Shown here piece by piece: positions 18,983-28,537 of a stretch of 64,000 bases of DNA (positions are counted from its first letter, which is position 1; every line of letters starts with the position of its first letter). A program made the translations under genes and the position numbers. The notes beneath the pieces are model-generated. The model saw only the letters and a list, made by a program, of their open reading frames with translations. It was not told where the DNA came from and ran no database searches. Source of the stretch: Bradyrhizobium sp. 1 (GTDB lineage Bacteria > Pseudomonadota > Alphaproteobacteria > Rhizobiales > Xanthobacteraceae); assembly GCF_023073315.1 (NCBI RefSeq), contig NZ_JADPJH010000026.1:12485-76484 (forward strand), in the 5' to 3' direction.

Positions 18983-20322
18983 ACGCCTCCTCTGACAGCG
19001 CAAAGCCGCCGCTCGGTGAATTGATCGGGCGGCTGTCGGCCCTGCATCAGAAGCGCATCGATCTTGGGCTGGAGCGGATGCACCGCCTGCTCGAGCGGCT
19101 CGGCCACCCTGAAAACAAGCTGCCGCCGGTGATCCACGTCGCCGGTACCAACGGCAAGGGTTCGACCGTTGCCTATCTGCGCGCGACGCTGGAGGCCACT
19201 GGCCTGCGCGTCCACGCCTACACCTCGCCCTATCTCGTCCGCATCAACGAATGTTTCCGGCTCGGCCGCGTCGGTGGCGGCGTGCTGGTCGGCGACGACG
19301 AATTGCGCGCTGCGCTGGAAGAGGTCGAGCGCGTCAATGCGGGCGAAGCCGCGACATTGTTCGAGCTGAAGACCGCTGCTGCCTTCCATCTGTTCGCGCA
19401 AAATCCTGCCGACGCGGTGCTGCTCGAAGTCGGCCTCGGCGGCCGGCTCGATTCGACCAACGTGGTCGATACGCCGGCAGCCTGCGTGATCACGCCTGTC
19501 AGCATGGATCATATGGACTTCCTCGGCGACACCCTGACCTCGATCGCCGGCGAGAAGGCCGCAATCATCAAGCGCGGCGTGCCCGTGATTTGCGCCGAGC
19601 AGACGGACGAGGCGATGGCCGTGATCGAGGCGCAGGCCAAGCGCATGCGGGCGCCGCTGTTTGCGGCGAACGAGAGCTGGCACGTCAATGTCGAGCACGG
19701 GCGTCTGGTTTATTCGGATGATCGCGGCCTGATGGATCTCACCGCACCGCGCCTGTTCGGCCGCCATCAGTTCGATAATGCCGGCCTCGCGATCGCGACG
19801 CTGCGTGCGATTCCGACGTTCAAGATTAACCAGGCAGCGTTCGAGGCCGGCATCGTCGGTGCCGAATGGCCGGCGCGGATGCAGCGCATCAATTCGGGCG
19901 AGCTGCCCGGCTGGGGACCGCAGGGCAGCGAGATCTGGCTCGACGGCGGGCATAATGCCGAAGGCGGCCGCGTCGTGGCGGCCGCGCTCGGCGATCTCGA
20001 GGAGCGGGTGTCGCGGCCGCTGGTGGTGATCGCAGGCATGATGGCGAACAAGGACGCGAAAGCCTTTCTCGCCAATTTCGCCGGCCTCACCCGTCATATC
20101 ATCGCGGTGCCGATCCCCGACACAGATGCCGCAATGCCGGTCGACCGTCTCGTCGATGCCGCGCGCAGCCTCGGCATGCGCGTCGAGGCCGTGCCCGGGA
20201 TCGAGGCCGCGCTACGGGCATTGTCAAAGCTCGCCTACGAGGTGCCGCCGCGCATCCTGATCACCGGCTCGCTCTATCTTGCCGGCCACGTGCTGGGCCT
20301 CAACGGCACGCCTCCTGCATAG
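18979..20322 (+). CDS. folC: Bifunctional folylpolyglutamate synthase / dihydrofolate synthase
   Basis: A 447-residue Mur-ligase-like enzyme that adds glutamate to dihydropteroate and folates. The ATP-binding loop GTNGKGST is at 56-63; 'LEVGLGGRLDSTNVV' and 'DGGHNAEG' are further family motifs. It starts at a GTG overlapping the accD stop by 4 bp. The accD-folC pair downstream of trpBA is conserved in alphaproteobacteria. Confidence 0.95.
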   Translation: MNASSDSAKPPLGELIGRLSALHQKRIDLGLERMHRLLERLGHPENKLPPVIHVAGTNGKGSTVAYLRATLEATGLRVHAYTSPYLVRINECFRLGRVGGGVLVGDDELRAALEEVERVNAGEAATLFELKTAAAFHLFAQNPADAVLLEVGLGGRLDSTNVVDTPAACVITPVSMDHMDFLGDTLTSIAGEKAAIIKRGVPVICAEQTDEAMAVIEAQAKRMRAPLFAANESWHVNVEHGRLVYSDDRGLMDLTAPRLFGRHQFDNAGLAIATLRAIPTFKINQAAFEAGIVGAEWPARMQRINSGELPGWGPQGSEIWLDGGHNAEGGRVVAAALGDLEERVSRPLVVIAGMMANKDAKAFLANFAGLTRHIIAVPIPDTDAAMPVDRLVDAARSLGMRVEAVPGIEAALRALSKLAYEVPPRILITGSLYLAGHVLGLNGTPPA

Positions 20323-20328
20323 TCGGTC

Positions 20329-20446
20329 TCGTGTCCCGGACAAGCGGAGCGCTGATCCGGGACCCAGAATGCTGCAACATGGGCCCCGGCTCTGCAGCAC
20401 ACCGCTGAAGCAGCGCTGCGCTGCGTCCGGGGGACGAGAGGACAAC
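20329..20446. repeat. Palindromic intergenic repeat (family A)
   Basis: It begins 'ctcgtgtcccggacaagcgg' and ends 'ctgcgtccgggggacgagag', enclosing 'gatccgggaccca' and 'tgggccccggctctg'. It fills the gap between folC and the next gene and resembles the units at 28.4 and 42.8 kb. Confidence 0.7.
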
Positions 20447-20447
20447 A

Positions 20448-21191
20448 ATGCGTTTCGCCGCGATTGCCGACGTCCATGGAAACTACCTCGCGCTGGAGGC
20501 GGTGCTCGCCGACATCGACGCGCAAGGGATCACCGACATCGTCAATCTCGGCGACATGCTGAGCGGTCCGCTCGATGCGCGCCGGACCATCGAGATCCTG
20601 ATGAAGCTCGATGCCGTGCATGTGCTCGGCAATCACGATCGCTATCTGCTCGACCGACCGCCGGAGAAGATGGGCGCGTGGGACCGTCCCGCCCATGCGC
20701 AGCTCAACGCGGCGCAACTCGACTGGCTGCGCGCGCAGCCGATGATTCGCATTTTTCGCGAGCAGGTGTTCCTCTGCCACGCGACGCCTGACAATGACGA
20801 AGTCTATTGGCTCGACACCGTGCATCCCGACGGCACCGTCGCGCTATCGCCGCTCGACCGCATCGAGCAATTCGCGCAAGGCATCACGCAATCGCTGATC
20901 CTTTGCGCCCACACCCATCTCGCGCGCGCAGTACGCCTCCGTGACGGCCGGCTGGTCGTCAATCCCGGCAGCGTCGGCAGCCCCGGCTATCGCGATGTGC
21001 ACCCGTTCCCGCATGTCGTCGAAGCCGGTACGCCGGATGCGCGCTATGCGATTCTTGAACCGACCGTTGGTGGATGGCAGGTGACGTTCCGCCACGTGGC
21101 TTATGATCACGAGGCGATGTCGGAGCTGGCGCGCCGCAACAATCAGCCGGAGCTTGCGAACGCGCTTGCGACGGGTTGGATCAAGTCCTGA
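20448..21191 (+). CDS. Metallophosphoesterase family protein
   Basis: The 247-residue protein carries the calcineurin-like phosphoesterase metal-binding motifs in order: Asp8-x-His10 (IADVHGN), Gly-Asp36 (LGDM), Gly-Asn62-His63-Asp (LGNHDR) and CAHTHL, followed by 'VNPGSVGSPG', which points to the YfcE/MJ0936-like phosphodiesterase group. The substrate is unknown. The start is directly after a repeat, and the gene is convergent with trxA. Confidence 0.87.
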   Translation: MRFAAIADVHGNYLALEAVLADIDAQGITDIVNLGDMLSGPLDARRTIEILMKLDAVHVLGNHDRYLLDRPPEKMGAWDRPAHAQLNAAQLDWLRAQPMIRIFREQVFLCHATPDNDEVYWLDTVHPDGTVALSPLDRIEQFAQGITQSLILCAHTHLARAVRLRDGRLVVNPGSVGSPGYRDVHPFPHVVEAGTPDARYAILEPTVGGWQVTFRHVAYDHEAMSELARRNNQPELANALATGWIKS

Positions 21192-21222
21192 AAAACAAAA
21201 CGGCCGGCTATTCGCCGGCCGT
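21191..21222 (-). terminator. Terminator of trxA, possibly bidirectional
   Basis: ACGGCCGGC and GCCGGCCGT form a 9-bp stem with a 5-base loop. On the minus strand it is followed by TTTTGTTTTT, a good tail for trxA. The stem also lies just after the convergent phosphoesterase gene. Confidence 0.8.
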
Positions 21223-21245
21223 TGCACAAACTCAGACGTCGCGGA

Positions 21246-21566
21246 TCAGACCGCCGACGTGATCCACTGCTGCAGCTTCGCCTTCGGCGCCGCGCCGACC
21301 TGACGGGAGGCCATCTCGCCGCCCTTGAAGATCATCAAGGTCGGGATCGACATCACGCCGTACTTCGACGCGGTCTTCGGGCTCTCGTCGACGTTGAGCT
21401 TCACAATCTTGACCTTGTCGCCCATCGCGCCGGCGATCTCGTCGAGCGCGGGAGCGATCATGCGGCAGGGGCCACACCACTCGGCCCAGAAATCGACGAC
21501 CACGGGGCCGTCCGCTTTGAGCACTTCGGCTTCGAAATCGGTGTCAGAAACCTTGCCAACGGCCAT
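21246..21566 (-). CDS. trxA: Thioredoxin
   Basis: A 106-residue thioredoxin with the active site WCGPC at residues 30-34 and the cis-proline motif 'MSIPTLMIF'. It reduces protein disulfides in the cytoplasm. It is the last gene of the leftward addB-addA-trxA run, 67 bp after addA, and is followed by a strong terminator. Confidence 0.96.
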   Translation of the reverse strand: MAVGKVSDTDFEAEVLKADGPVVVDFWAEWCGPCRMIAPALDEIAGAMGDKVKIVKLNVDESPKTASKYGVMSIPTLMIFKGGEMASRQVGAAPKAKLQQWITSAV

Positions 21567-21633
21567 GGGAGTACCTCGTTCGGTTGAGAGAATCGGCGCG
21601 CATGGGAATCGCGCCCGGGATCATGGCGTCAAC

Positions 21634-24600
21634 CTATGAACGGCCCCTTGCCGGGTCAAGGACGCTCACACTGAGATGAAGGGATGCCAGCGCCGCGTCC
21701 AGCGCGGGGGCTGAAATCTCCATATATTCAAGGGCCTCGGTCCAGAGCAGGACGGCCCTGACAGGCTTTTGGGGATAAAGCCGCGCCAGCACCGCCCGGT
21801 AGAGCGCAAGCTGCCGGACATAGGCCGCCGGCGCCGCGGCCGCGCTTTTGGGTACCGCCTGGTTGGTCTTGAAATCGACGATCAAAACCTCGTCCGGACG
21901 AACGACCAGCCGGTCGATCTGCCCCGACACCAGCGCTGGCTGGCGGCCCGGCCGATCGAGCTTGCCGACAATGGCGACCTCTGCCCGGCTACCGGCGGCA
22001 AACACCGGCGCAAAGCGCGGCTCGGCGATCAGGGCGAGCACCTTATCGGCCAGCGCGGCGCGATCTGCCTCCGCCCAGTCCGAGGCGTTGCGCGCCATGA
22101 AGCCGAGCGCGGCCTCGCGCCGGCGCTCAATGGCGATGTCGGGCAGGGATTGCAGCAGACGGTGCACCAGCGTGCCGCGTTGCAGCGCCAGTGCGCGGGA
22201 CTGGACCGATTCGCCAGTCCGCACGCTGCGGCCTTCCTCAGCGGACTGCCCGGAGGGACGCACCAGATCATCATCGATAGTCTCGCGTGGCGCCGCCGTC
22301 CGCAGCCAGTCCGGCAACGCGACCGACTGGTCCACGGACGTCGCGGGCGTGCCCAGCACCGTGACATCCTCGGGGCGGGCGAAGCGGGTGACCTTGCCGA
22401 GCGGCGTCTCGATCGTCTCTTTGTCCAGGCCCGATCCGGTGAGCCCGGTATTGACCAGATCGTACCAGCTCAGCTTGCGGACCGTCTTCATGTTGCCGGG
22501 CATGCAGCCGCCGACGACCAGCCGGTCGGCCGCGCGCGTCATCGCGACATAGAGCAGGCGGCGATATTCGTCCTCGGTCTCATCGATCATGGCCTGGCGC
22601 GCGTCGGCGACGGGCTTTGGATCGTCCGCCTTGCGCCCGGCCCAGACCACGACCTCGCCACCATTGCCGCGCGGGACGTGGATCAGCCGGACCCGCTGCG
22701 AGTCCGCGGGCGACGACGTGGTGTCGACCATGAACACGACCGAGGCTTCAAGACCCTTGGCGCCGTGCACGGTCATCACCCGCACCTCGTCGCGCGTGAT
22801 CTCCATGTCGCGCTTCACCTCGGTGTCGGCCGAGCGCAGCCAGGCCATGAAGCCCTGCAGCGAGGCCGGCGCCTTGCGTTCGTAGTTGAGCGCCAGCTCC
22901 AGGAACTCGTCGAGCGCGTCGTTGGCCTCGTGGCCGAGACGGCGCAGGATGCGCGCGCGGCCGCCGTCGCCGCCGAGCAGCCAGCCGTAGAAGGCGAACG
23001 GCGTTTCCTCGCGTGCACGAATCTCGCAGGCTTCGAGGCGTCGCAGCACGGCCGCAAACCTCTCGCTTTCTGCCGCATGCTCGCCGAGCGCGCGGCGGAG
23101 CGATCCCTTGCGGCCATGGGCAAGCTGGAACAGATCGTCATCATCGAGCCCGAACAGCGGGCTCTTCAGCGCCACCGCAAGCGCGAGGTCGTCCTGCGGC
23201 AGCAGCAGCGCATCGGCTAAGTTCATCAGGTCGATGATGCCGATGTGCTCAGTGAGCTTGAGGCGGTCGGCACCGGCGACCGGCACGTTGGCGTGCTTCA
23301 GCGCCTGGATCACGGCGTCGAACGCGTTGCCGCGCCGACGCACCAGGATCAGCATGTCGCCATAGCGCAGGGGACGGCGCTCGCCTTCGTGTCCCGTCAG
23401 CGTGCCGCTCTCGACCAGCCGCTTGATCTCGGTCTGGATGCGGCGGGCGAGCTTGACCTCGGGGCTGGTGGCGGCAACGCCGTCGAACGGTGCGCGCCAG
23501 CCCTCGATCTCCTGCCTGTCGTCGGCGACTGCCAGATCCCAAAGCTCGATCACGCTCGGGCCCGCATCGGCGAGCGCGTTGTGCAGGGGATGACCGATCT
23601 CGACCGAATGGATGCTCTTGTAGATCTCCTGCTCGCGGAAGACGTGGTCGACCGAATGCAGGATCGCAGCGCCCGAGCGGAACGAATAGGTGAACGCGAC
23701 CGGATCGAATTTCAGCCCGGCCGCCGTGAACTTGCGATACAGCTCGCGCTTGCGCGCATCGAATTCATGGGGGTCGGCGCCCTGGAACGAGAAGATCGAC
23801 TGCTTCTCGTCGCCGACGGCGAAGACAGTGCGGTTGAGTCCCTCGCGCGCGCCTTCGCCAGCCGTGAATTCGGAGATGATGTGGGCGACGATGTCCCATT
23901 GCCGCGGGCTGGTGTCCTGGGCCTCGTCGATCAGCACGTGATCGACGCCGCGGTCGAGCTTGTAATGCACCCAGCCCGATGAGACGCGGTTCAGCATCGC
24001 CAGCGTCTTGTCGATGAGGTCGTCGTAATCCAGCAGCCCGCGCTCCTGCTTTTCGCGGCGGTAGTTTGCTGCTGCTGCGGTCGCGATATGCAGAAGAGCC
24101 GCGGTGCGGTCGCGCATGGTCACCGCGCGGCGCTTCTCGATCAATCCATCGAGGCGTTGCGCTTCCGCGGCGAACAGTTCGCCGATGGACGGATTCTTCT
24201 TGATGAGGGCGCTGGTGATGATGGAGGCACGAGGCGTCCGGTCGGCGTCGGTCAGGAAAATGCCGAGGTATGTGTCAACTTGTTCCGGCCCGGTGCGGAC
24301 CAATGCGTCGCGCAGTCGATCCGCCTGCTTTCGATCCGCGTTGGTACTGGTATCGAGAATGGCGGCGATTTCGGTCCATCGCGAATTAGGCAGATGTGGT
24401 CCGTTCAGGATGCCGTCATCGACGTCCTCGATGCGGTCGGCGGCGTCAACGCCCAGCACCGTTCCCATCTGTTCGGCCGCGGCGGCGGCATTGCCGGCTT
24501 CATCGGTCCAGGCCATGAAATGGTCGCGGCTGAGACAAGCTTCGCGCACGACCTCTTTGAAGGTGATATCGGCGGCGCTCGCCATCGCGGTCAGCAGCGC

Positions 24601-25146
24601 GCGGCCGGTGACACTCTCGGGATCGCGCGCGGCCTCCAGCAGCACCTTCAGGTTGGCGCGCTCCATCATGTCGGTCTGGTCGCGCTCGTCGATCACGGAA
24701 AACCGCGCGGGCACGTTGGCTTCGAACGGAAACTGCTGGAGCAGGCGGGTGCACAGCGCGTGGATGGTCTGCACCTTCAGCCCGCCCGGCGTCTCCAGCG
24801 CGCAGGCGAACAGTTTTCGCGCGTCGCGGCGTATTTTTGCACTGGGATGCGGGATGCCGACCGCGCGGATCGCGGCGTCGAGCCCGGTATCATCCAGCGT
24901 CACCCAATGCCCAAGCGTGGTGAACACACGCTCGGCCATGTTGGCGGCGGCGGCCTTGGTGAAGGTGATGCAGAGGATCTTTTCCGGCGGCACGCCCGAC
25001 AGCAACAGGCGGATTACGCGCTGCACCAGCACATGCGTCTTGCCCGAGCCGGCATTGGCCGACACGAACGCCGACGCGGTCGGATCGGACGCGCGCGCCT
25101 GCCGCGCGCGGACCTCGTCAGGGATGGGGCGGGGCAACTTCACCAT
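21634..25146 (-). CDS. addA: Double-strand break repair helicase-nuclease subunit AddA
   Basis: The 1170-residue UvrD-like helicase with a C-terminal nuclease domain processes double-strand breaks for RecA with AddB. Walker A NAGSGKT is at 31-37, motif II 'VLIDEAQDTSPRQW' lies near 400, and the RecB-like nuclease motif 'IVDFKTNQ' is near residue 1100. The start at 25146 (MVKLPRP) is preferred to an upstream in-frame codon, and it still overlaps the addB stop by 7 bp. Coupling to addB is therefore tight. Confidence 0.94.
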   Translation of the reverse strand: MVKLPRPIPDEVRARQARASDPTASAFVSANAGSGKTHVLVQRVIRLLLSGVPPEKILCITFTKAAAANMAERVFTTLGHWVTLDDTGLDAAIRAVGIPHPSAKIRRDARKLFACALETPGGLKVQTIHALCTRLLQQFPFEANVPARFSVIDERDQTDMMERANLKVLLEAARDPESVTGRALLTAMASAADITFKEVVREACLSRDHFMAWTDEAGNAAAAAEQMGTVLGVDAADRIEDVDDGILNGPHLPNSRWTEIAAILDTSTNADRKQADRLRDALVRTGPEQVDTYLGIFLTDADRTPRASIITSALIKKNPSIGELFAAEAQRLDGLIEKRRAVTMRDRTAALLHIATAAAANYRREKQERGLLDYDDLIDKTLAMLNRVSSGWVHYKLDRGVDHVLIDEAQDTSPRQWDIVAHIISEFTAGEGAREGLNRTVFAVGDEKQSIFSFQGADPHEFDARKRELYRKFTAAGLKFDPVAFTYSFRSGAAILHSVDHVFREQEIYKSIHSVEIGHPLHNALADAGPSVIELWDLAVADDRQEIEGWRAPFDGVAATSPEVKLARRIQTEIKRLVESGTLTGHEGERRPLRYGDMLILVRRRGNAFDAVIQALKHANVPVAGADRLKLTEHIGIIDLMNLADALLLPQDDLALAVALKSPLFGLDDDDLFQLAHGRKGSLRRALGEHAAESERFAAVLRRLEACEIRAREETPFAFYGWLLGGDGGRARILRRLGHEANDALDEFLELALNYERKAPASLQGFMAWLRSADTEVKRDMEITRDEVRVMTVHGAKGLEASVVFMVDTTSSPADSQRVRLIHVPRGNGGEVVVWAGRKADDPKPVADARQAMIDETEDEYRRLLYVAMTRAADRLVVGGCMPGNMKTVRKLSWYDLVNTGLTGSGLDKETIETPLGKVTRFARPEDVTVLGTPATSVDQSVALPDWLRTAAPRETIDDDLVRPSGQSAEEGRSVRTGESVQSRALALQRGTLVHRLLQSLPDIAIERRREAALGFMARNASDWAEADRAALADKVLALIAEPRFAPVFAAGSRAEVAIVGKLDRPGRQPALVSGQIDRLVVRPDEVLIVDFKTNQAVPKSAAAAPAAYVRQLALYRAVLARLYPQKPVRAVLLWTEALEYMEISAPALDAALASLHLSVSVLDPARGRS

Positions 25147-28100
25147 TCCTCGATCCCCAATCCGCCGGCCGCAGACCATTCCTTGATCCGGGCGAGATCG
25201 TCATAGGTGCCGTAGCGGTTGGTCCACATCGGCAGGTTCAGCGAGGTGTAGGGCTGGTTCTCGTCGTCGAAGGCCCGGATCAGCACCTCCAGTTTTGCTC
25301 TCGCTTCCGCGGCGGCAGTATCAGGCGGCTGCGGCTCGTCGCCCTGCTTGTACTTGAGTTCGAGGATGCGCTCCTCGCCGGGCGGATTGTTGCCGCTCAG
25401 GCGCACATAGACGAGCTGGCTCACGGATGCGCCGGCGTCGATATCGGGAAAACCGCCCTCGCGCAGGATCGCGGCTTCCAGCGTGAGCTGCGGCGACAGG
25501 CCCATGCGGACCTGCTTGCCGGTCGGCGGCTGCCCGGTCTTGTAGTCGAGAATGGCGTAGCCGCCGCCCTGGCGCCGCTCGATGCGGTCGGCGCGCGCGG
25601 ACAGCTTGAAGCTGCGCGTGCCGTCGAGCGGGATCGAAATCTCGCCGCGGGTCTCCGCGGTGATCGCCTCGATCACACCGCGCCGCGCCGTCTCCCATTC
25701 GCCGAACCAGCGCGCGATGCGCTGGAAGCGCGGCCACCACAAGGCCCGCGCTTCAGGTCGCTCCATCAGCGGCAAGAAATACTTTTCGCCGATCGCGCGC
25801 AGCACGCGGGCGGGATCGTCAGGTAGACGCGCGGCATAGGTCTCGGTGAATTCGCCCAGCGCATCGTGGATCGCCGAGCCGCGGTCGGCGGCCGACAGCG
25901 GCATGTCGACGGGATCTAGCGCGTCGAGCCGCAAAATGTGTTTGGCGTAGATCGTGTAGGGATCGCGCAACCAGTCCTCGATCGCGGTCACCGACATCTT
26001 GAGCGGCCGCGTCGCCCGAGGCGGCCGTGGCTCGGGCTGCTTGATCGGCGTGACCTCGGCGGGCTGATCCAGCGCATCAGCGAATTGTACGTATTTTTCG
26101 CCGGCGCGGGTTGCCGCCTTCCAGAGATCGGCGCCCGCGACCGCCTCTAACCGGTGCAGGAAGCGCGACGCCACCGCCGGCGCGCCGCCGGCCTTGGCGG
26201 AATGGGTGAGGATCACCTCGCCGCCGCCGAGCAGTTGCGCGAAGTCATGGGCGGACAGGCCGATACGGCGCTCCGGCAGATCGAGACCGAGCTCGTGCCG
26301 CATCGGCCGGCTGAGCCAGGGATCGATCCGCGGCGCCGGCGGCCACACGCCCTCGATCAGGCCGCCGACGATGATGCGGTCGGCCTGCATCAGGCGCGAT
26401 TCCAGCGGGCCGTAGATCTGGAGCTGCGCGCCCGGCTTGTCGCGCCGCCGCACCGCGCGGTCATTGAACGCGGTCTGGAAGACGTCGGCATAGTCGGGCA
26501 GCGTCACCATCAATCCGCTGGTGGTGCCGCCGCGCAGGAGATCGTCGAAGGCCGCGGCGAGTGCGAGACCCTCGCGTTCCTCGAACGCGAGCGGAATGCC
26601 CTGCTCGTCGCGCGAAAGCTCGATCATGATCTCGCGGTGCCGGTGCGCGAGCTCGGCGAAGTCAAATGGCTTTGACGCTGCGAGGCCCTCGATTGGTGCC
26701 AACGCCTTCTGCAAGGTATCGATCAGCGCCTGGATGCGCTCGAGGTCTTCCGCCTTGAGACGCGCGCGCGGCTCGGCGTAATGGAGCGCGGAAACCTCCT
26801 TGCGCTCGAGCTTGGCGAGCTCGTCGCGAAAGCGGTTGAATTCGCGCAGCAGGCCGGCCGTGCCCGCGGGCGGACGCGTCCCGCGCAGGAGCGCGAGCTC
26901 CAGACCTTCGATCGCCGCCCTCCACGCGCCAGGCAGCTGGCCGAGCCGGCACAGCGGATGCTTCAGCATCGCCAGCAGCGTCGGTGGCTCCAACCCTTTA
27001 GTCGCCGCCTCCGCTGTAAGGCGGGCGAAGACTCCGGCGGAGGTTTCCATCAGGACGTCGCCGCCGGAATCGTCGAATGCGAGATCCCATCGGGTGAGCG
27101 CGGTCATCACCCGCCGCGCCAGTGCGCGGTCGGGCGTCACCAGCGCTGCGGATTTGTCGAGATGCCGCGCCTCGCGCATGGCAATGGCGATCGCAAGCGC
27201 TTCCATTTCAGGATTGGGGGCTTCGACCACCGCGAGATTTGTCATGCCGCCGGTGATCTTTGCGGCGACATCCGGCTGCTTCAGCCGGTCGTGCCAGACT
27301 TCCGTCTTGGCGGACGGCCGCATCGATTCGGAGGCGAGCAGATCGCGGCCGCCTTCGGCCGGCGGCTGGAGGATCTCGACGTCGCTGCGCTTGATGCCGA
27401 AGCGATCCAGCAGCGCGTGCATGGCATATTGCGGATGGTTCGACGCCGGATGCTCCGCGAACTTGCCGAGTGAATCGCGGACGCCGCCGATGCTCCGCCA
27501 AGCGTCGTCGTCGAGATCGGTGTCGAGCCCCGGCAGCACCACGGCACCATGCGGCAGCGAGGCGACCGCATACAGGAATTTTGCAGTGGCCGGCATCGAG
27601 CCGGTCGAGCCGGCCGCGATCACGGGGCCATGGGGATGCGCGGTGAGCCGTTTGGCCTCCGCCGCAATCAGGAGGTCGCGCCGCGCCGCGGGCTCGATCC
27701 GTTTGATCTCGGCCAGATGAGCCGGCCACGCGATGCGGGCGATGCGCAGAAATTCGAGCGAGTGCTGCCAGTAGCGATCGAGCATGTCAGGCACGAGGCC
27801 ATCGAGCGCGCTCCAGTCGACGCCGCGCGTGACCATGTCGTCGATCAGGCGCGCGAGATCGCCGGCCAGCGCGAGCGTCGAGGCGGGACCGCCGACCACC
27901 AGCGGCGACAGCACCGGCCCCTTGGCCCAGGCCGCGACGAGCTGCGCCAACGTCAGCCGCCGTTCGAGCTCGCCGAGCCGCGGCGGAATGTCGAGCGGCG
28001 TCGCGCCGGAAAACTGCTCGCCTTCCTCAGCGAAGGCGAGCTCGTCCTCGTCGATGTCGCCGAGCGCGACGATGCGCGGCAGCACGACGGCATCGGCCTT

Positions 28101-28286
28101 CATCTCGTCGAGGAAGATCTCGCGAACGACGCGCATGGCGCGCCGGGTTGGCAAATAAAGCGTGGCATCCGCCAGCCGCGCCGGCTCCTTGCGCGCCTCG
28201 AATCCGTCGACCAGCCGGCCGTCCAGCAGAGCCGCAACGATCGTGCGCAGGAACGGAACTGAGAGGGGAACGCTGAAAACGCGCAT
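25140..28286 (-). CDS. addB: Double-strand break repair protein AddB
   Basis: This 1048-residue partner of AddA combines an inactive helicase-like N-terminal half with a C-terminal RecB-family nuclease ('YAILDYKTGQPPTG' near residue 920). The start at 28286 (MRVFSVPLS) is chosen because homologues begin there; the frame remains open into a repeat. The C-terminal third contains no cysteine, so the iron-sulfur cluster of Bacillus AddB cannot form. It sits between murU and addA on the same strand. Confidence 0.92.
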   Translation of the reverse strand: MRVFSVPLSVPFLRTIVAALLDGRLVDGFEARKEPARLADATLYLPTRRAMRVVREIFLDEMKADAVVLPRIVALGDIDEDELAFAEEGEQFSGATPLDIPPRLGELERRLTLAQLVAAWAKGPVLSPLVVGGPASTLALAGDLARLIDDMVTRGVDWSALDGLVPDMLDRYWQHSLEFLRIARIAWPAHLAEIKRIEPAARRDLLIAAEAKRLTAHPHGPVIAAGSTGSMPATAKFLYAVASLPHGAVVLPGLDTDLDDDAWRSIGGVRDSLGKFAEHPASNHPQYAMHALLDRFGIKRSDVEILQPPAEGGRDLLASESMRPSAKTEVWHDRLKQPDVAAKITGGMTNLAVVEAPNPEMEALAIAIAMREARHLDKSAALVTPDRALARRVMTALTRWDLAFDDSGGDVLMETSAGVFARLTAEAATKGLEPPTLLAMLKHPLCRLGQLPGAWRAAIEGLELALLRGTRPPAGTAGLLREFNRFRDELAKLERKEVSALHYAEPRARLKAEDLERIQALIDTLQKALAPIEGLAASKPFDFAELAHRHREIMIELSRDEQGIPLAFEEREGLALAAAFDDLLRGGTTSGLMVTLPDYADVFQTAFNDRAVRRRDKPGAQLQIYGPLESRLMQADRIIVGGLIEGVWPPAPRIDPWLSRPMRHELGLDLPERRIGLSAHDFAQLLGGGEVILTHSAKAGGAPAVASRFLHRLEAVAGADLWKAATRAGEKYVQFADALDQPAEVTPIKQPEPRPPRATRPLKMSVTAIEDWLRDPYTIYAKHILRLDALDPVDMPLSAADRGSAIHDALGEFTETYAARLPDDPARVLRAIGEKYFLPLMERPEARALWWPRFQRIARWFGEWETARRGVIEAITAETRGEISIPLDGTRSFKLSARADRIERRQGGGYAILDYKTGQPPTGKQVRMGLSPQLTLEAAILREGGFPDIDAGASVSQLVYVRLSGNNPPGEERILELKYKQGDEPQPPDTAAAEARAKLEVLIRAFDDENQPYTSLNLPMWTNRYGTYDDLARIKEWSAAGGLGIEEW

Positions 28287-28383
28287 GGGCTGCCTGATTC
28301 GAAGGATCAGGCGCCAATATAGGGAGACGGAGTCAAATGGATATGGGTGGAGGGGAGATAGTCCCCGCTGTTCGCCGAGCATG

Positions 28384-28533
28384 ACGGCTCTCGTGCCCCG
28401 GACGCGGCGCAGCACGCAGTGATGCGCTGCTGAGCCGGGGCCCATGCTGCTTCGTCAGGATTGTGAGCTTGCTGGGTCCCGGCTCTGTGGAGCGGCACTT
28501 CGTGCCGCACCGCGTCCGGGACACGAGCAGCGT
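28384..28533. repeat. Palindromic intergenic repeat (family A), full copy
   Basis: The unit has two inverted-repeat modules: 'ctcgtgccccggacgcggcg' to 'gctgagccggggcccatgct', then 'ctgggtcccggctctg' to 'ccgcgtccgggacacgag'. It lies between murU and addB, so leftward transcription of addB would have to cross it. The copy at 42774-42912 is the closest relative. Confidence 0.75.
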
Positions 28534-28537
28534 GCCC

